DNA from: Mesorhizobium sp. B2-8-5 | GTDB taxonomy: Bacteria > Pseudomonadota > Alphaproteobacteria > Rhizobiales > Rhizobiaceae | NCBI RefSeq assembly: GCF_006440675.2 | Contig: NZ_CP083951.1 | Span: forward strand, 1,054,001 to 1,118,000 | DNA: 64,000 nt | Reading direction: 5' to 3' | Shown: positions 56,417 to 64,000 of the stretch, piece by piece | Layout: each line of letters opens with the position of its first letter | How positions within the stretch are numbered: the stretch's first letter is position 1 | Position numbers and translations under genes: made by a program | The notes under the pieces: model-generated | What the model saw: only the letters and a program-made list of their open reading frames with translations | Database searches by the model: none | Told to the model about the DNA's origin: nothing

Positions 56417-58068
56417 CGGCGATCGCGCTGCGCCCGCCGGAGGTCGTCATGCGCTTGCATCGGCTGGGCGCCGCGCATCCGACGCGGCTCAGTTTCCTGC
56501 GCCAGCTGATCCGCCGCGCCAGCAGGGAGAAATGGCGAGTGCGCAAACACCTGTTCGATCTCGACGACCAGGGATTCGGGCGCGCGGTCTATGCGGTCGA
56601 GACACCGGCAAGGACCTACAGCCTGGTCGCGTTCTCGACCCCGCTCGACGACGAGAAGCGGTCCGACCGGGTGATCGCGCAGGCCTGGGACACGAGCTAC
56701 GTGCTTTACGACGGATTGCCGGACGCCGCCGAAATCGCGCGGCTGGAGGCAAATGCGCCGCTGCAGGAGGCAGGCCGCTACACCAGAAGCGAACTGGTGC
56801 TGGCGCGCGCCAACAAAAGCGTGCGGCTGTTCGATGAAGTCGCCGTGGCACTGGCACAGGGACGACAGCCGGACGAGGAGCAGTTGCTCGGCGTCGGCTA
56901 TTTGCTGCGCACCACGGCGGTTTACGGCAATGGCAAGTTCGGCATCGCCGATCGCGACGAGATCGCAACACCGCCGGAGCTTGCGGGATCCTTCCAGGCG
57001 GAAATGCTCACGGTCTGGCTGATCCGATCCTTCACGCTCGATCTTGTCGACCACATCGCCTATCTCCGCAATCCGGCCGGCGCGGCAAGGCTGGCGCCGG
57101 ATTTGCGCCGAGCGCTCGGCGTGGGCAATGCAACGGGGCTCGGCATGGCGCCGTTTCTCGTGCGCCATCCGTTGTTGACGCATAGCTGGTTCCTGGCCCG
57201 CGAAACCGCGCTGGCGAGGGTGCGCGCCGAACCGCAAGCCGGCGCGCCGGAACGAGACGTTTTCTTGAAAGCGCTCGCCGACCTGCGGCAGCGCGTGGCT
57301 CGCTGGCATAGCAACGATGACCGCCAGGCCGCCGCGACCTTGTCGCTGGCCGCCGATCTCGACGCGCTGGCCGAAAACCTCGACCGGCTTCTGGCGCAGC
57401 CCTGCCCCTGGGATGCGATCTATCGCTTCGCGGAAGAAAAATTCTCGCTCGAGGGACAGGAGGCCTGCTTATCGCTGATCCTCGAGCCGCACGGTGCCCT
57501 GATTGACGATCTCGGCGACACGATGAAGGCCGACGAGACGCTCGGCCATGCCATTGACGGCACCATGAGCTGCGCCTCGCTTCGTCAGGCACTTCTCGCC
57601 TCCTATTCCTGGGCGGCCAAGGTCGACTTCGCTGAGCCGTCCGCCAACGCGCGTTTCTGGTATGTCTCGGCGGAGAAGCTCGAGCCCCGGCTCGGCGAAC
57701 GCTTCGAGGAGGACGGCGCCGAGCTCGAACAGCCTTTGGCCACCGCGCGCGACGCGCTCAGCCTGGCGGCCGCGCTGGCGCAGGAGCCACCCACGGCCAG
57801 TGTCGCGGACTTCCTGCTGCGCCTGCCCGAATGGCGCCACGCGGTGCGGCGCGCCCAGATCGTCGCCAGGTTTCCCTATGCCGAGATCCACGACAATCTG
57901 ATCGGCGCCGACTTGCGGCCCGTCGACATCTTGCGCGCGAAGCTCGCTTTCTTCGGCGCGCGCAGCTTCGATCCGCGCTCCGACCGCTGGCTGCGGATCG
58001 CGCTGTTCAGCGGCGAGCCCCTGATCGAGGATGTCGCCGCCATGGCTCCGGCAGGAGAGGCGGCGTGA
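56413..58068 (+). CDS. unrecognised 551-residue protein of the SABATH locus
   Basis: No family I can name. Cytoplasmic by composition, mostly helical, with conserved-looking segments RLSFLRQLIRRASREKWRVRKHLFDLDDQGFGRAVY, LLRTTAVYGNGKFGIADRD, DLVDHIAYLRNPAGAARLAPDLRRALGVGNATGLGMAPFLVRHPLLTHSW (split by dots in nature), and ANARFWYVSAEK. The ATG overlaps the Ldh2 stop and the stop overlaps the DUF3726 GTG, so it is translated in fixed ratio with both. It has a normal base composition for the region and no frameshift. It is a good candidate for a new enzyme or scaffold. Confidence 0.85.
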   Translation: MTAIALRPPEVVMRLHRLGAAHPTRLSFLRQLIRRASREKWRVRKHLFDLDDQGFGRAVYAVETPARTYSLVAFSTPLDDEKRSDRVIAQAWDTSYVLYDGLPDAAEIARLEANAPLQEAGRYTRSELVLARANKSVRLFDEVAVALAQGRQPDEEQLLGVGYLLRTTAVYGNGKFGIADRDEIATPPELAGSFQAEMLTVWLIRSFTLDLVDHIAYLRNPAGAARLAPDLRRALGVGNATGLGMAPFLVRHPLLTHSWFLARETALARVRAEPQAGAPERDVFLKALADLRQRVARWHSNDDRQAAATLSLAADLDALAENLDRLLAQPCPWDAIYRFAEEKFSLEGQEACLSLILEPHGALIDDLGDTMKADETLGHAIDGTMSCASLRQALLASYSWAAKVDFAEPSANARFWYVSAEKLEPRLGERFEEDGAELEQPLATARDALSLAAALAQEPPTASVADFLLRLPEWRHAVRRAQIVARFPYAEIHDNLIGADLRPVDILRAKLAFFGARSFDPRSDRWLRIALFSGEPLIEDVAAMAPAGEAA

Positions 58069-58643
58069 TCGACCTGTCGCTCAACGAGGTGGAAACGCTG
58101 AGCACCAAGGCGGCGCGGGGCGCCGGATTTTCATGGGGACTGGCCGAGGATATCGGCCGCGCGGCACGCCGGATCGCGGTCGAGGACGACAACTGGGGCT
58201 TGGCCATGCTGAGCCTTGCCAAAAACGCGCAGTCCTTCGCGGCGCCCGACCCTGCCCGCGCGGCGCGCTGGCGAAAAGGCGAGACGGACAAGCCGGCCGA
58301 AACGCCACTTTGCCCGATCCGAACCGCGGCTTTGCTGCTCGACGATCCGCTTCCAGCGAGCGCGCTGCCGCTGGCGATCATCGATGTCGGCCTGCCTGTC
58401 TGGCTCGACGCCATGCTGCGCCGCTCGGCCATGCGCATGGCGCGGCCCGTGGGGCCGGTGACACGCGCCGATGTCGTCATCGAACGCCGCCCCGAAATCG
58501 AGCAGCCGGCCTCGGGCCGGCGCGGCGCGATCGACGAGCGGACGCTTGCGGCGCTCAATTCCTTCGCCGCGAGAACCTATGTGCCGGAAAGCGAAGGGTC
58601 GCGTGTGCGTGGTGCCGGCGGCGGCCGGGTGGACGACGAATAA
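58065..58643 (+). CDS. DUF3726 family protein
   Basis: 192 residues. The opening LSLNEVETLSTKAARGAGFSWG..EDIGRAARRIA is the DUF3726 signature; the rest includes CPIRTAALLLDDPLP and LDAMLRRSAMRMARP. Function of the family is unknown. GTG start overlapping the stop of the 551-residue protein (GTGA) suggests the two form a complex. Ends 12 bases before the methyltransferase start. Confidence 0.8.
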   Translation: MIDLSLNEVETLSTKAARGAGFSWGLAEDIGRAARRIAVEDDNWGLAMLSLAKNAQSFAAPDPARAARWRKGETDKPAETPLCPIRTAALLLDDPLPASALPLAIIDVGLPVWLDAMLRRSAMRMARPVGPVTRADVVIERRPEIEQPASGRRGAIDERTLAALNSFAARTYVPESEGSRVRGAGGGRVDDE

Positions 58644-58655
58644 GGGGAGAAAAAA

Positions 58656-59762
58656 ATGAGCGCAGCCGACGGCCAGAAGATCGCCATGCGCGGAGCGGGT
58701 TATTACTCGGCCAACACCGTGGGCGCCAAATACGTCATCGACAAGGTCGGCGATCTCGTCGTCGAGGCCGTCGCCGGCATGCCCCGGCTGGCCGACGGCC
58801 AGCCATTCGCCATCGCCGATTTCGGCGCGGCCGATGGCGGCACATCGATGGACATGATGCGGCGGCTGGTCGGCGCCGTTCGGGAGAGGGAACCGGACCG
58901 GGCGATATCGATCACCTACACCGACCTGCCCCACAATGATTTCTCGACGCTGTTCCGGCTCAGCCAGGGACTGCTTGGCACCTCGACGGAGGTTCCGCTG
59001 GCCGAGACGCCCGGGCTCTACATCTTCGGCAGCGGCACCAGCTTCTATCGGCAGATCGTGCCGGACAATTCGCTCTCGTTCGGCTTTTCCGCCACGGCGA
59101 TGCACTGGATCAGCAAGCGGCCCTGCATGATCGCCGACCATGTCCAGGCTGTCGGCGCGACCGATGCCGAGCGCGCGCAGTTTCGCGCCCAGGGACTGCG
59201 CGACTGGGAGACGATCCTGCTGGCCAGGGCGCGCGAGCTCAGGTCGGGCGGCAGGCTGGCGCTGGCCAATTTCTGCGTCGACGAGGAAGGGCGCTATCTC
59301 GGACACACGACCAGGGTCGATATGTTCGACGGCTTCGCGCGCCATTGGCGCGACCTGGCTCAGGCGGGGCGGATCAGCGAGACGGAATATGTCAACGCGA
59401 CGTTCCAGCAATTCTACAAGACGCCGGGCGAGTTCGCGGCACCCTTCCGCGATCCCGCTTCGCCGGTGTCGCAGGCCGGACTGAGGCTGGAAAACATCTT
59501 CACCATGGTGACGCCGTGCCCCTATGCCGAAGCCTTCCGGGTCCATGGCAATGCGCAGACCTTCGCCAGGGCCTATGTGCCGACGCTCCGCTCCTGGTCG
59601 GAAACCGTCTTTGCCAACGCGCTCGACCCGTCGCGTCCCGCGGCCGATCGTTCCGCAATCGTCGACGCTCTTTACGGCGCGTACGAAGCCGATGTCGCGC
59701 GCGCCCCCGAAGGCCATCGGATGGACTACGTCCACTGCGTGACGGAGATCGTCAAAGGATAA
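58656..59762 (+). CDS. SABATH-family carboxyl methyltransferase
   Basis: 368 residues. Shows the order of SABATH enzymes (salicylate, jasmonate, indole-acetate methyltransferases): N-terminal YYSANTVGAKYVID, SAM motif DFGAADGGTS (55-64), DLPHNDFSTLF (90-100), FYRQIVPDNSLSFGFSA (130-146) and MHWISKRP with W151, the aromatic contact to the substrate carboxylate in plant homologues. The Gln of the plant N-terminal NSxxQ site is replaced (N20, A24), so the substrate pocket differs. Expected reaction: SAM-dependent methyl esterification of a small acid. GGGGAGAAAAAA precedes the ATG. Last gene of the operon. Confidence 0.85.
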   Translation: MSAADGQKIAMRGAGYYSANTVGAKYVIDKVGDLVVEAVAGMPRLADGQPFAIADFGAADGGTSMDMMRRLVGAVREREPDRAISITYTDLPHNDFSTLFRLSQGLLGTSTEVPLAETPGLYIFGSGTSFYRQIVPDNSLSFGFSATAMHWISKRPCMIADHVQAVGATDAERAQFRAQGLRDWETILLARARELRSGGRLALANFCVDEEGRYLGHTTRVDMFDGFARHWRDLAQAGRISETEYVNATFQQFYKTPGEFAAPFRDPASPVSQAGLRLENIFTMVTPCPYAEAFRVHGNAQTFARAYVPTLRSWSETVFANALDPSRPAADRSAIVDALYGAYEADVARAPEGHRMDYVHCVTEIVKG

Positions 59763-59876
59763 GTGTGCGCCCCGGCCTTGCGCCTGGTCTCGATCGTGGG
59801 ACGTCAAGGAGGCCACGCCGAACTTCGCGCCGCTCGGTATCAGGTGCTTGTGCGAAATCCCCGGGGTTAAAGAATT

Positions 59877-60143
59877 TCAAGGCACTGGTTCAGCGGTAAG
59901 TTCCTGTATTTTCCCGAGGAGATTTTTGACGAGCAGCTGGTAGACGCGCGTGAGTTCGTCCGGTGATAATTCAACTGTGATGTCGTACTTGCCGGAATAG
60001 TTCACCTGCAGATCGACGGTTCCGAACAGCGTCGTTGCACCATCGCGAATGTCGGTCGCCACGGCCATGTTCGCCAATGGCTGATCCAGCAGAATGACGC
60101 CTGGTTCTCCGGGATGATTGTGCGTCGTCGTGCGTATTTTCAC
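59877..60143 (-). CDS. small protein of unknown function
   Basis: 88 residues starting with GTG at 60143, supported by AGGAGGG six bases upstream. Has a predicted beta-rich core (GVILLDQPLANMAVATDIRDGATTLFGTVDLQVNYSG) and a helical end (DELTRVYQLLVKNLLGKIQEL). No membrane segment. Unrecognised. Divergent from the next small gene. Confidence 0.7.
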   Translation of the reverse strand: MKIRTTTHNHPGEPGVILLDQPLANMAVATDIRDGATTLFGTVDLQVNYSGKYDITVELSPDELTRVYQLLVKNLLGKIQELTAEPVP

Positions 60144-60277
60144 AACGTAACCCTCCTGTTAGGCCCTGCCCAAAATAGAAGCCATCCCCTCAAAACGCGA
60201 GGAACAAAAATGGATGGTATCGGCGCGGCCACGAATCTGTGTTATGCGCCGCCCGATCAATCAAAGGACGACACCCT

Positions 60278-60508
60278 GTGAACGAACTGACCGTGGCCGA
60301 GGCGACCGAAAGCATCTACGCCTCACTCCGAGCGGACAATGCCGACATCGACGCCCATATCGCGGCACTCAAGGCAGCGCTGACGCGAGAGGGGAAAAAA
60401 CAGGCGGTGTTCGATCCAACCAGGCTGGTGCAGAACAACCGCGCCGGCCGCAAGTTGATGCAGGCCTATTTTCGGCAGCGCGGCGTTAGCGTCAGCTTTT
60501 CGGAGTAG
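60278..60508 (+). CDS. small helical protein of unknown function
   Basis: 76 residues, GTG start at 60278 with AAAGGA upstream. Helical (VAEATESIYASLRADNADIDAHIAALKAAL) followed by a basic segment (QNNRAGRKLMQAYFRQRGVSVSF). The basic end could bind nucleic acid. Unrecognised; short gap to the MFS gene on the other strand. Confidence 0.65.
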   Translation: MNELTVAEATESIYASLRADNADIDAHIAALKAALTREGKKQAVFDPTRLVQNNRAGRKLMQAYFRQRGVSVSFSE

Positions 60509-60586
60509 AAGCTGCTCCTATCTCATTGAGCGACGGCGGCGCCTGATTGGCCCGAGCCCGGGCCAGCAGCCCAGATCAGAACTTTA

Positions 60587-61825
60587 TCAGTTGCGGCTGT
60601 TGAGGTGCTGTACCTGGCGCAGCGCCGGGAACAGATAGGCCCACAGCCCGGCGACGGCGATGGCGCCGATGCCGCCGATCACCACCGCGGGAACCGTGCC
60701 GATCAGCGCCGCCATCGTGCCGGCGCGGAATTCGCCGACCTCGTTGGAGGCGCCGACAAAGACCTGGTTGACGGCGTTGACGCGGCCGCGCACCTCGTCC
60801 GGTGTCCAGAGCTGGATCAGCGTCTCGCGGATATAGACGCTGAACATGTCGGTGGCGCCGAGCAGGGCGAGCGCCACGATCGACAGCCAGGTGATGGTCG
60901 AGACGCCGAACAGCACGGTGAAGGCGCCGAACAGAGCGACGAAGCCCAGCATGATCTTGCCGGCATGGTCGCGGATCGGATGGCCGGCAAGCCAGACGGC
61001 GACGCAGATGGCGCCGATGCCCGGCGCCGAGCGCAGCAGGCCGAGCCCCCAGGGGCCGAGCTCCAATATGTCGCGCGCATAGACCGGCAGCAGCGCCGAG
61101 GCGCCCGACAGAAGCACGGCGAAAAGGTCGAGCGAGATCGCGCCGAGCACGATCTTCTCGCCCCAGATATAGCCGAAGCCGGCAAACAGCGTCTGCATCG
61201 TCGGCTTGTCGGTGGCCGTCTGCTGGGCGGGCTTGGGGATGGTGAAGATGAGCGCGGCCGCGGCGAGCATCAGCACCGCGGCTGTAGCGTAGGCGACTTC
61301 CGCCGAAACGCCGTAGAGCAGGCCGCCGGCGACCGGGCCGACGATGGTTGCTGTCTGCCAGGCCGACGAGTTCCAGGCGATCGCGTTGGCGAAATCCTCC
61401 TGCGGCACGAGATTGGCGAACAGCGAGGAGGAGGCCGGGCCGTAGAAGGCGCGGGCGATGCCGAACATCACCAGCACGATGAAGATCGGCAGCGGGCTGG
61501 TCAGGCCGCGCAATGTCAGAAGCAGCAAGGCCAAGGCGCAGCCGGCCTCGACCAGAGTCGCCAGGGTCATGATGAGGCGGCGGCCGAAGCGGTCGGCGAC
61601 CACGCCGGTGACCAGAACCAGAAGCAGCGAAGGCAGGAACTGGACGATGCCGACAATGCCGAGGTCGAACGGGTCGCGGGTCAGGTCATAGACCTGCCAG
61701 CCGACGGCGACCGACACGATCATGGTGGCGAAGGTGGTGAGGAAGCGCGCCGTCCAATAGCTGAGGAACGGGCGGTGGCGGAAAGCAGCGTAGCGCTGCT
61801 CCGGCGATATTTGTTCTGCGGTCAT
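60587..61825 (-). CDS. MFS transporter (EntS/MFS_3-like exporter)
   Basis: 412 residues, about 12 transmembrane helices. It has the MFS motif A (GVVADRFGRR) and the MFS_3 traits of EntS-type exporters (RHRPFLSYWTARFLTTFATMIVSVAVGWQVYDLT at the N-terminus, FYGPASSSLFANLVPQEDF, ETLIQLWTPDEVRGRVNAVNQVFVGASNEVGEFRAG). Likely efflux of a small molecule; the substrate is not evident. Upstream gap holds nothing notable. Confidence 0.92.
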   Translation of the reverse strand: MTAEQISPEQRYAAFRHRPFLSYWTARFLTTFATMIVSVAVGWQVYDLTRDPFDLGIVGIVQFLPSLLLVLVTGVVADRFGRRLIMTLATLVEAGCALALLLLTLRGLTSPLPIFIVLVMFGIARAFYGPASSSLFANLVPQEDFANAIAWNSSAWQTATIVGPVAGGLLYGVSAEVAYATAAVLMLAAAALIFTIPKPAQQTATDKPTMQTLFAGFGYIWGEKIVLGAISLDLFAVLLSGASALLPVYARDILELGPWGLGLLRSAPGIGAICVAVWLAGHPIRDHAGKIMLGFVALFGAFTVLFGVSTITWLSIVALALLGATDMFSVYIRETLIQLWTPDEVRGRVNAVNQVFVGASNEVGEFRAGTMAALIGTVPAVVIGGIGAIAVAGLWAYLFPALRQVQHLNSRN

Positions 61826-61982
61826 GAAGGTAGGCCCCGTTTCGAAAACACTGGCCAGCGGGGCACTTCCCGAATGGGCGCTGTTCCGGCCAATGAAACT
61901 TAATAAAGTTCGCGGCGCATATGCTTCAAAATCGAGTTTGGATCAAGGGCTTTTGGACTTTTCAGCCGATTGCACGAGGAAG

Positions 61983-63113
61983 TTACCGCCTTAAAGCAGC
62001 CGAGATGGCCGCCAACCCGCCGCGCAACTCCGCTTCCTTCGGCCAGCCGAAGCCGAGGCGGAAGAAGCGTTTCGGCATCTCGAACCAGTGGCCGGGACCG
62101 ACATAGGTGCCATGCTCCTCCAGCAGCCTTGTGTAGAACTTGTCGAGGTCGAAGCCGGCATCGACGTTGAGCCGCGGGAAGCCGACGACACCACCTTGCG
62201 GCCGCACCCAGTCGACGAGAGGTTCGCCTTCGATCCAGGCCTGGACGATGTCGCGGCGCCTGGTCATTTCGGGGAGAAGCGAGGCGAGAAAGGCGTCACG
62301 GCGTTCGAGCGTGATGCGGGCGATCGCCTCGTCGATGACGCTGCCGCAGATGCCGATCTGCTCCTTGGCGGCGAGGAAGGTTTCCTGCAGCTCCGGATCG
62401 CGGGTGACCAGCCAGCCGATGCGGATGCCCGGAATGCCGAACGCCTTGGACAGCGAGCAGACGCTGATCGCGCTTGGGCTGAGCGAGGCCGCCGCCGGCA
62501 GGCGTTCGCCGTAGGAGAGGTCGCGATAGGTCTCGTCGACCAGCAGCCGGCACTTGTGATGTTCGGCGAGCGTAATCAACGCGTCGAGATCGGCGCGTGT
62601 CATCATCGTGCCGGTCGGGTTGTGCGGGCAGGTGACGCTGATCAGTTTCGTGTTCGGCCGCAGCTCTGCCTTCACAAGGTCGATGTCGACGGCAAAGCCC
62701 TGGTCGAAATCGAGATCGACATAGGAGATGGCGCAGCCGATCGCCTTCGGCGTCTCGATGTTGGTGGCGTAGTTCGGCCGCACGACCACGAGATGGTCGC
62801 TGGCCGAAAGCAGCGCGGTGGCGATGATGAACAGCGCGCCGGCCGCGCCCGCGGTCACAAGCACATCGTCGGGAGAAACGCCGTTGTCCTGCCCGGCGAT
62901 CAGCGCGCGCAAGTCCTTGTCGCCGCGATGCTCGCCATAGAACAAGGTGAGGTCGGGCAGCGCGAGGCCGATGTCGGACAGTTTCTGGTCGGCGATCGAG
63001 CTTTCGGAAAGGTTGTAACGGATGCGGCCGTAGCCGTATTCCTCCGGCGCTTCCTTCTCGATCACCATCCTGGCGTAGTTCATGGCTATGTTCCCCAGCG
63101 GTTGATCGTTCAT
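61983..63113 (-). CDS. class I/II pyridoxal-phosphate aminotransferase
   Basis: 376 residues. Aminotransferase fold with TAGAAGALFIIATALL (phosphate-binding turn), TCPHNPTGTMMTRADL (Asn), DETYRDLSY (Asp/Tyr) and the PLP lysine in SLSKAFGIPGIRIGW. The Arg for carboxylate binding appears near the C-terminus (RFFRLGFG). Resembles aspartate-type aminotransferases; amino-acid specificity is unknown. Confidence 0.92.
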   Translation of the reverse strand: MNDQPLGNIAMNYARMVIEKEAPEEYGYGRIRYNLSESSIADQKLSDIGLALPDLTLFYGEHRGDKDLRALIAGQDNGVSPDDVLVTAGAAGALFIIATALLSASDHLVVVRPNYATNIETPKAIGCAISYVDLDFDQGFAVDIDLVKAELRPNTKLISVTCPHNPTGTMMTRADLDALITLAEHHKCRLLVDETYRDLSYGERLPAAASLSPSAISVCSLSKAFGIPGIRIGWLVTRDPELQETFLAAKEQIGICGSVIDEAIARITLERRDAFLASLLPEMTRRRDIVQAWIEGEPLVDWVRPQGGVVGFPRLNVDAGFDLDKFYTRLLEEHGTYVGPGHWFEMPKRFFRLGFGWPKEAELRGGLAAISAALRR

Positions 63114-63135
63114 GGAAACGACAAACCGATCGTCC

Positions 63136-63180
63136 TGTTTGCAATTCCGGACGCTTCACGCTTTTCCTGGAATTGCTCTG
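63136..63180. repeat. palindromic intergenic repeat, family A copy 6 (short)
   Basis: CCTGTTTGCAATTCCGGACG then CTTCACGCTTTTCCTGGAATTGCTC. The central GAAAACCGC block is missing, so this is a deleted form. Just upstream of the aminotransferase gene. Confidence 0.7.
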
Positions 63181-63212
63181 GTCTCCGGCCGTATCCAAGC
63201 CATAAAAGCAGG

Positions 63213-63244
63213 AAGCCTGCCAAGGCGGATTCCTCGGCAGGCTT
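63213..63244 (-). terminator. hairpin terminator after the MucR-family gene
   Basis: AAGCCTGCCaAGG / CCTcGGCAGGCTT arms with a six-base loop, lying about 30 bases past the stop of the minus-strand MucR-family gene. The T-run is weak. Confidence 0.6.
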
Positions 63245-63273
63245 GCTTAAACCATTGGTGCAGGCGCGTTATT

Positions 63274-63735
63274 TCAGGCCGTCGCCTTGGCCTTCCTGCC
63301 CTTTGCGGGCTTCGCCGGCACCGGTTCCGCCTTGCGGCCGAGGCCGATCGACTTGGCGAGCTGCGAGCGCGACGCCGCATAGTTGGGCGCGACCATCGGG
63401 TAATCCACGGGGAGGCCCCATTTGGTGCGGTAGGCTTCGGGCGTCAGGCCGAAATGCACGCCGATATGGCGCTTCAGCGATTTGAACTTCTTCCCGTCCT
63501 CGAGGCAGATGATGTAATCCGGCGTCACCGAGCGCCTGGGATTGACGGCGGGAACCGGCGGGGGCGCCGCGGGCTCCGCCGGCCGGCTTATCCCGCCGAT
63601 CGAGGAGGCGACGCTGGCGATCAGTTCGCCCAGGCCCGAAGCAGGCAGGCGGTTTTTCGCGACATAAGCCGATACGATGTGAGCGGTGAGCTCGAGCAGG
63701 TCGACTTCCCTGGCTGTGCTGGTGTCCTCGTCCAC
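63274..63735 (-). CDS. MucR/Ros-family transcriptional regulator
   Basis: 153 residues. The N-terminal oligomerisation region reads LLELTAHIVSAYVAKNRLPASGLGELI. The zinc-finger region YIICLEDGKKFKSLKRHIGVHFGLTPEAYRTKWGLP gives C77-x2-D80-x9-H90-x3-H94. The second cysteine of the Ros C2H2 motif is therefore Asp, as reported for Mesorhizobium Ml proteins, some of which fold without zinc. The tail is basic and Lys/Ala/Pro-rich. MucR-family proteins bind T-rich DNA and silence symbiosis, envelope or virulence genes. The 265 bases upstream to the window end show AT-rich patches (around 63900-63955) suited to autoregulation. Confidence 0.92.
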   Translation of the reverse strand: MDEDTSTAREVDLLELTAHIVSAYVAKNRLPASGLGELIASVASSIGGISRPAEPAAPPPVPAVNPRRSVTPDYIICLEDGKKFKSLKRHIGVHFGLTPEAYRTKWGLPVDYPMVAPNYAASRSQLAKSIGLGRKAEPVPAKPAKGRKAKATA

Positions 63736-64000
63736 GTAGTCCCTCCATATTGCCGCAAGGCCGCGAAAACGCTGCGGTCTTCGCGGTGTGTAATGTCAAA
63801 GCGCCGCGAGCGTTGTTTTGCGAATCCGGAAAGGTGCTTGGCGCCGCAGGCCCGCGAATTCCTAGTCGGCAAATCTGCGCGACGCAATGATCTGTCGTGT
63901 CATTACACGCTGTTTTGAACAATTATACTGAAATGTAACAATATCAGACGATCAGCGCCTTGTCGCGCCATAGTCGAAATCCACCCGCGAAAGCGCGAGT

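Overview
The window is GC-rich DNA with dense, mostly operon-packed genes. It reads as a chromosomal segment of a Rhizobiales alphaproteobacterium, most likely Mesorhizobium or a close relative. The reasons are a MucR/Ros regulator of the type with a missing zinc cysteine, a CenR/OtpR-like response regulator beside a cyclic-nucleotide-binding protein, an sdhCDAB operon, the hemC-hemD-Mic60-hemY block, CtrA-type TTAA-N7-TTAA sites, and several families of short palindromic intergenic repeats of the rhizobial kind. I see no rRNA, tRNA, CRISPR array, prophage or intact insertion sequence.

Layout. 1-2650: two tandem DUF4241 genes (the first cut by the window edge), a small secreted protein and an SDR oxidoreductase, all overlapping. 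2763-7000: lpd, then on the minus strand a Pro/Ala-rich membrane protein, a TraB/GumN protein and xerC. 7063-15902: a translation block (rimM, trmD, rplS) and leuC. It is interrupted by a TauE/SafE exporter, an ohr-ohrR peroxide module with a visible promoter/operator, two parts of an amino-acid ABC transporter and a methyltransferase. 15966-18948: small unknowns, a membrane GGDEF protein and an MliC-like lipoprotein. 19175-23048: sdhC-sdhD-sdhA-DUF3052-sdhB. 23282-30591: YceH-like protein, a three-gene envelope operon, an AraC regulator, OsmC, YciI, a TerB-like protein, a UbiH-type hydroxylase and tesB. 30839-32561: glnK-amtB behind a probable sigma-54 promoter. 33311-37975: ftsK (with a CtrA site), lolA, xthA. 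38094-42005: cNMP-binding protein, cenR-like regulator, L,D-transpeptidase, a heptamer tandem repeat, DUF1127, GcvA-like LysR, DUF1761. 42055-45643: a minus operon ending in gpsA-tsaD and their neighbours. 45840-51875: hemC, hemD, Mic60/mitofilin-like, hemY, TerB, glutamine amidotransferase.

The most unusual region is 51944-59762. A divergent pair of tightly coupled units shares one intergenic region at a LysR gene. Leftward are an aldehyde dehydrogenase and an M19-dipeptidase-like protein that has lost the usual N-terminal HxD metal motif. Rightward are the LysR gene, an Ldh2-family oxidoreductase, an unrecognised 551-residue protein, a DUF3726 protein and a SABATH-type carboxyl methyltransferase, a fold best known from plants. 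The overlapping start and stop codons imply one pathway, and I cannot match it to a described one. The window closes with small unknown genes, an MFS exporter, a class I/II aminotransferase and the MucR-family regulator.

Intergenic regions carry at least five families of inverted repeats (listed individually), some in facing pairs and one as two long copies beside ftsK and hemC. These account for most of the non-coding sequence.
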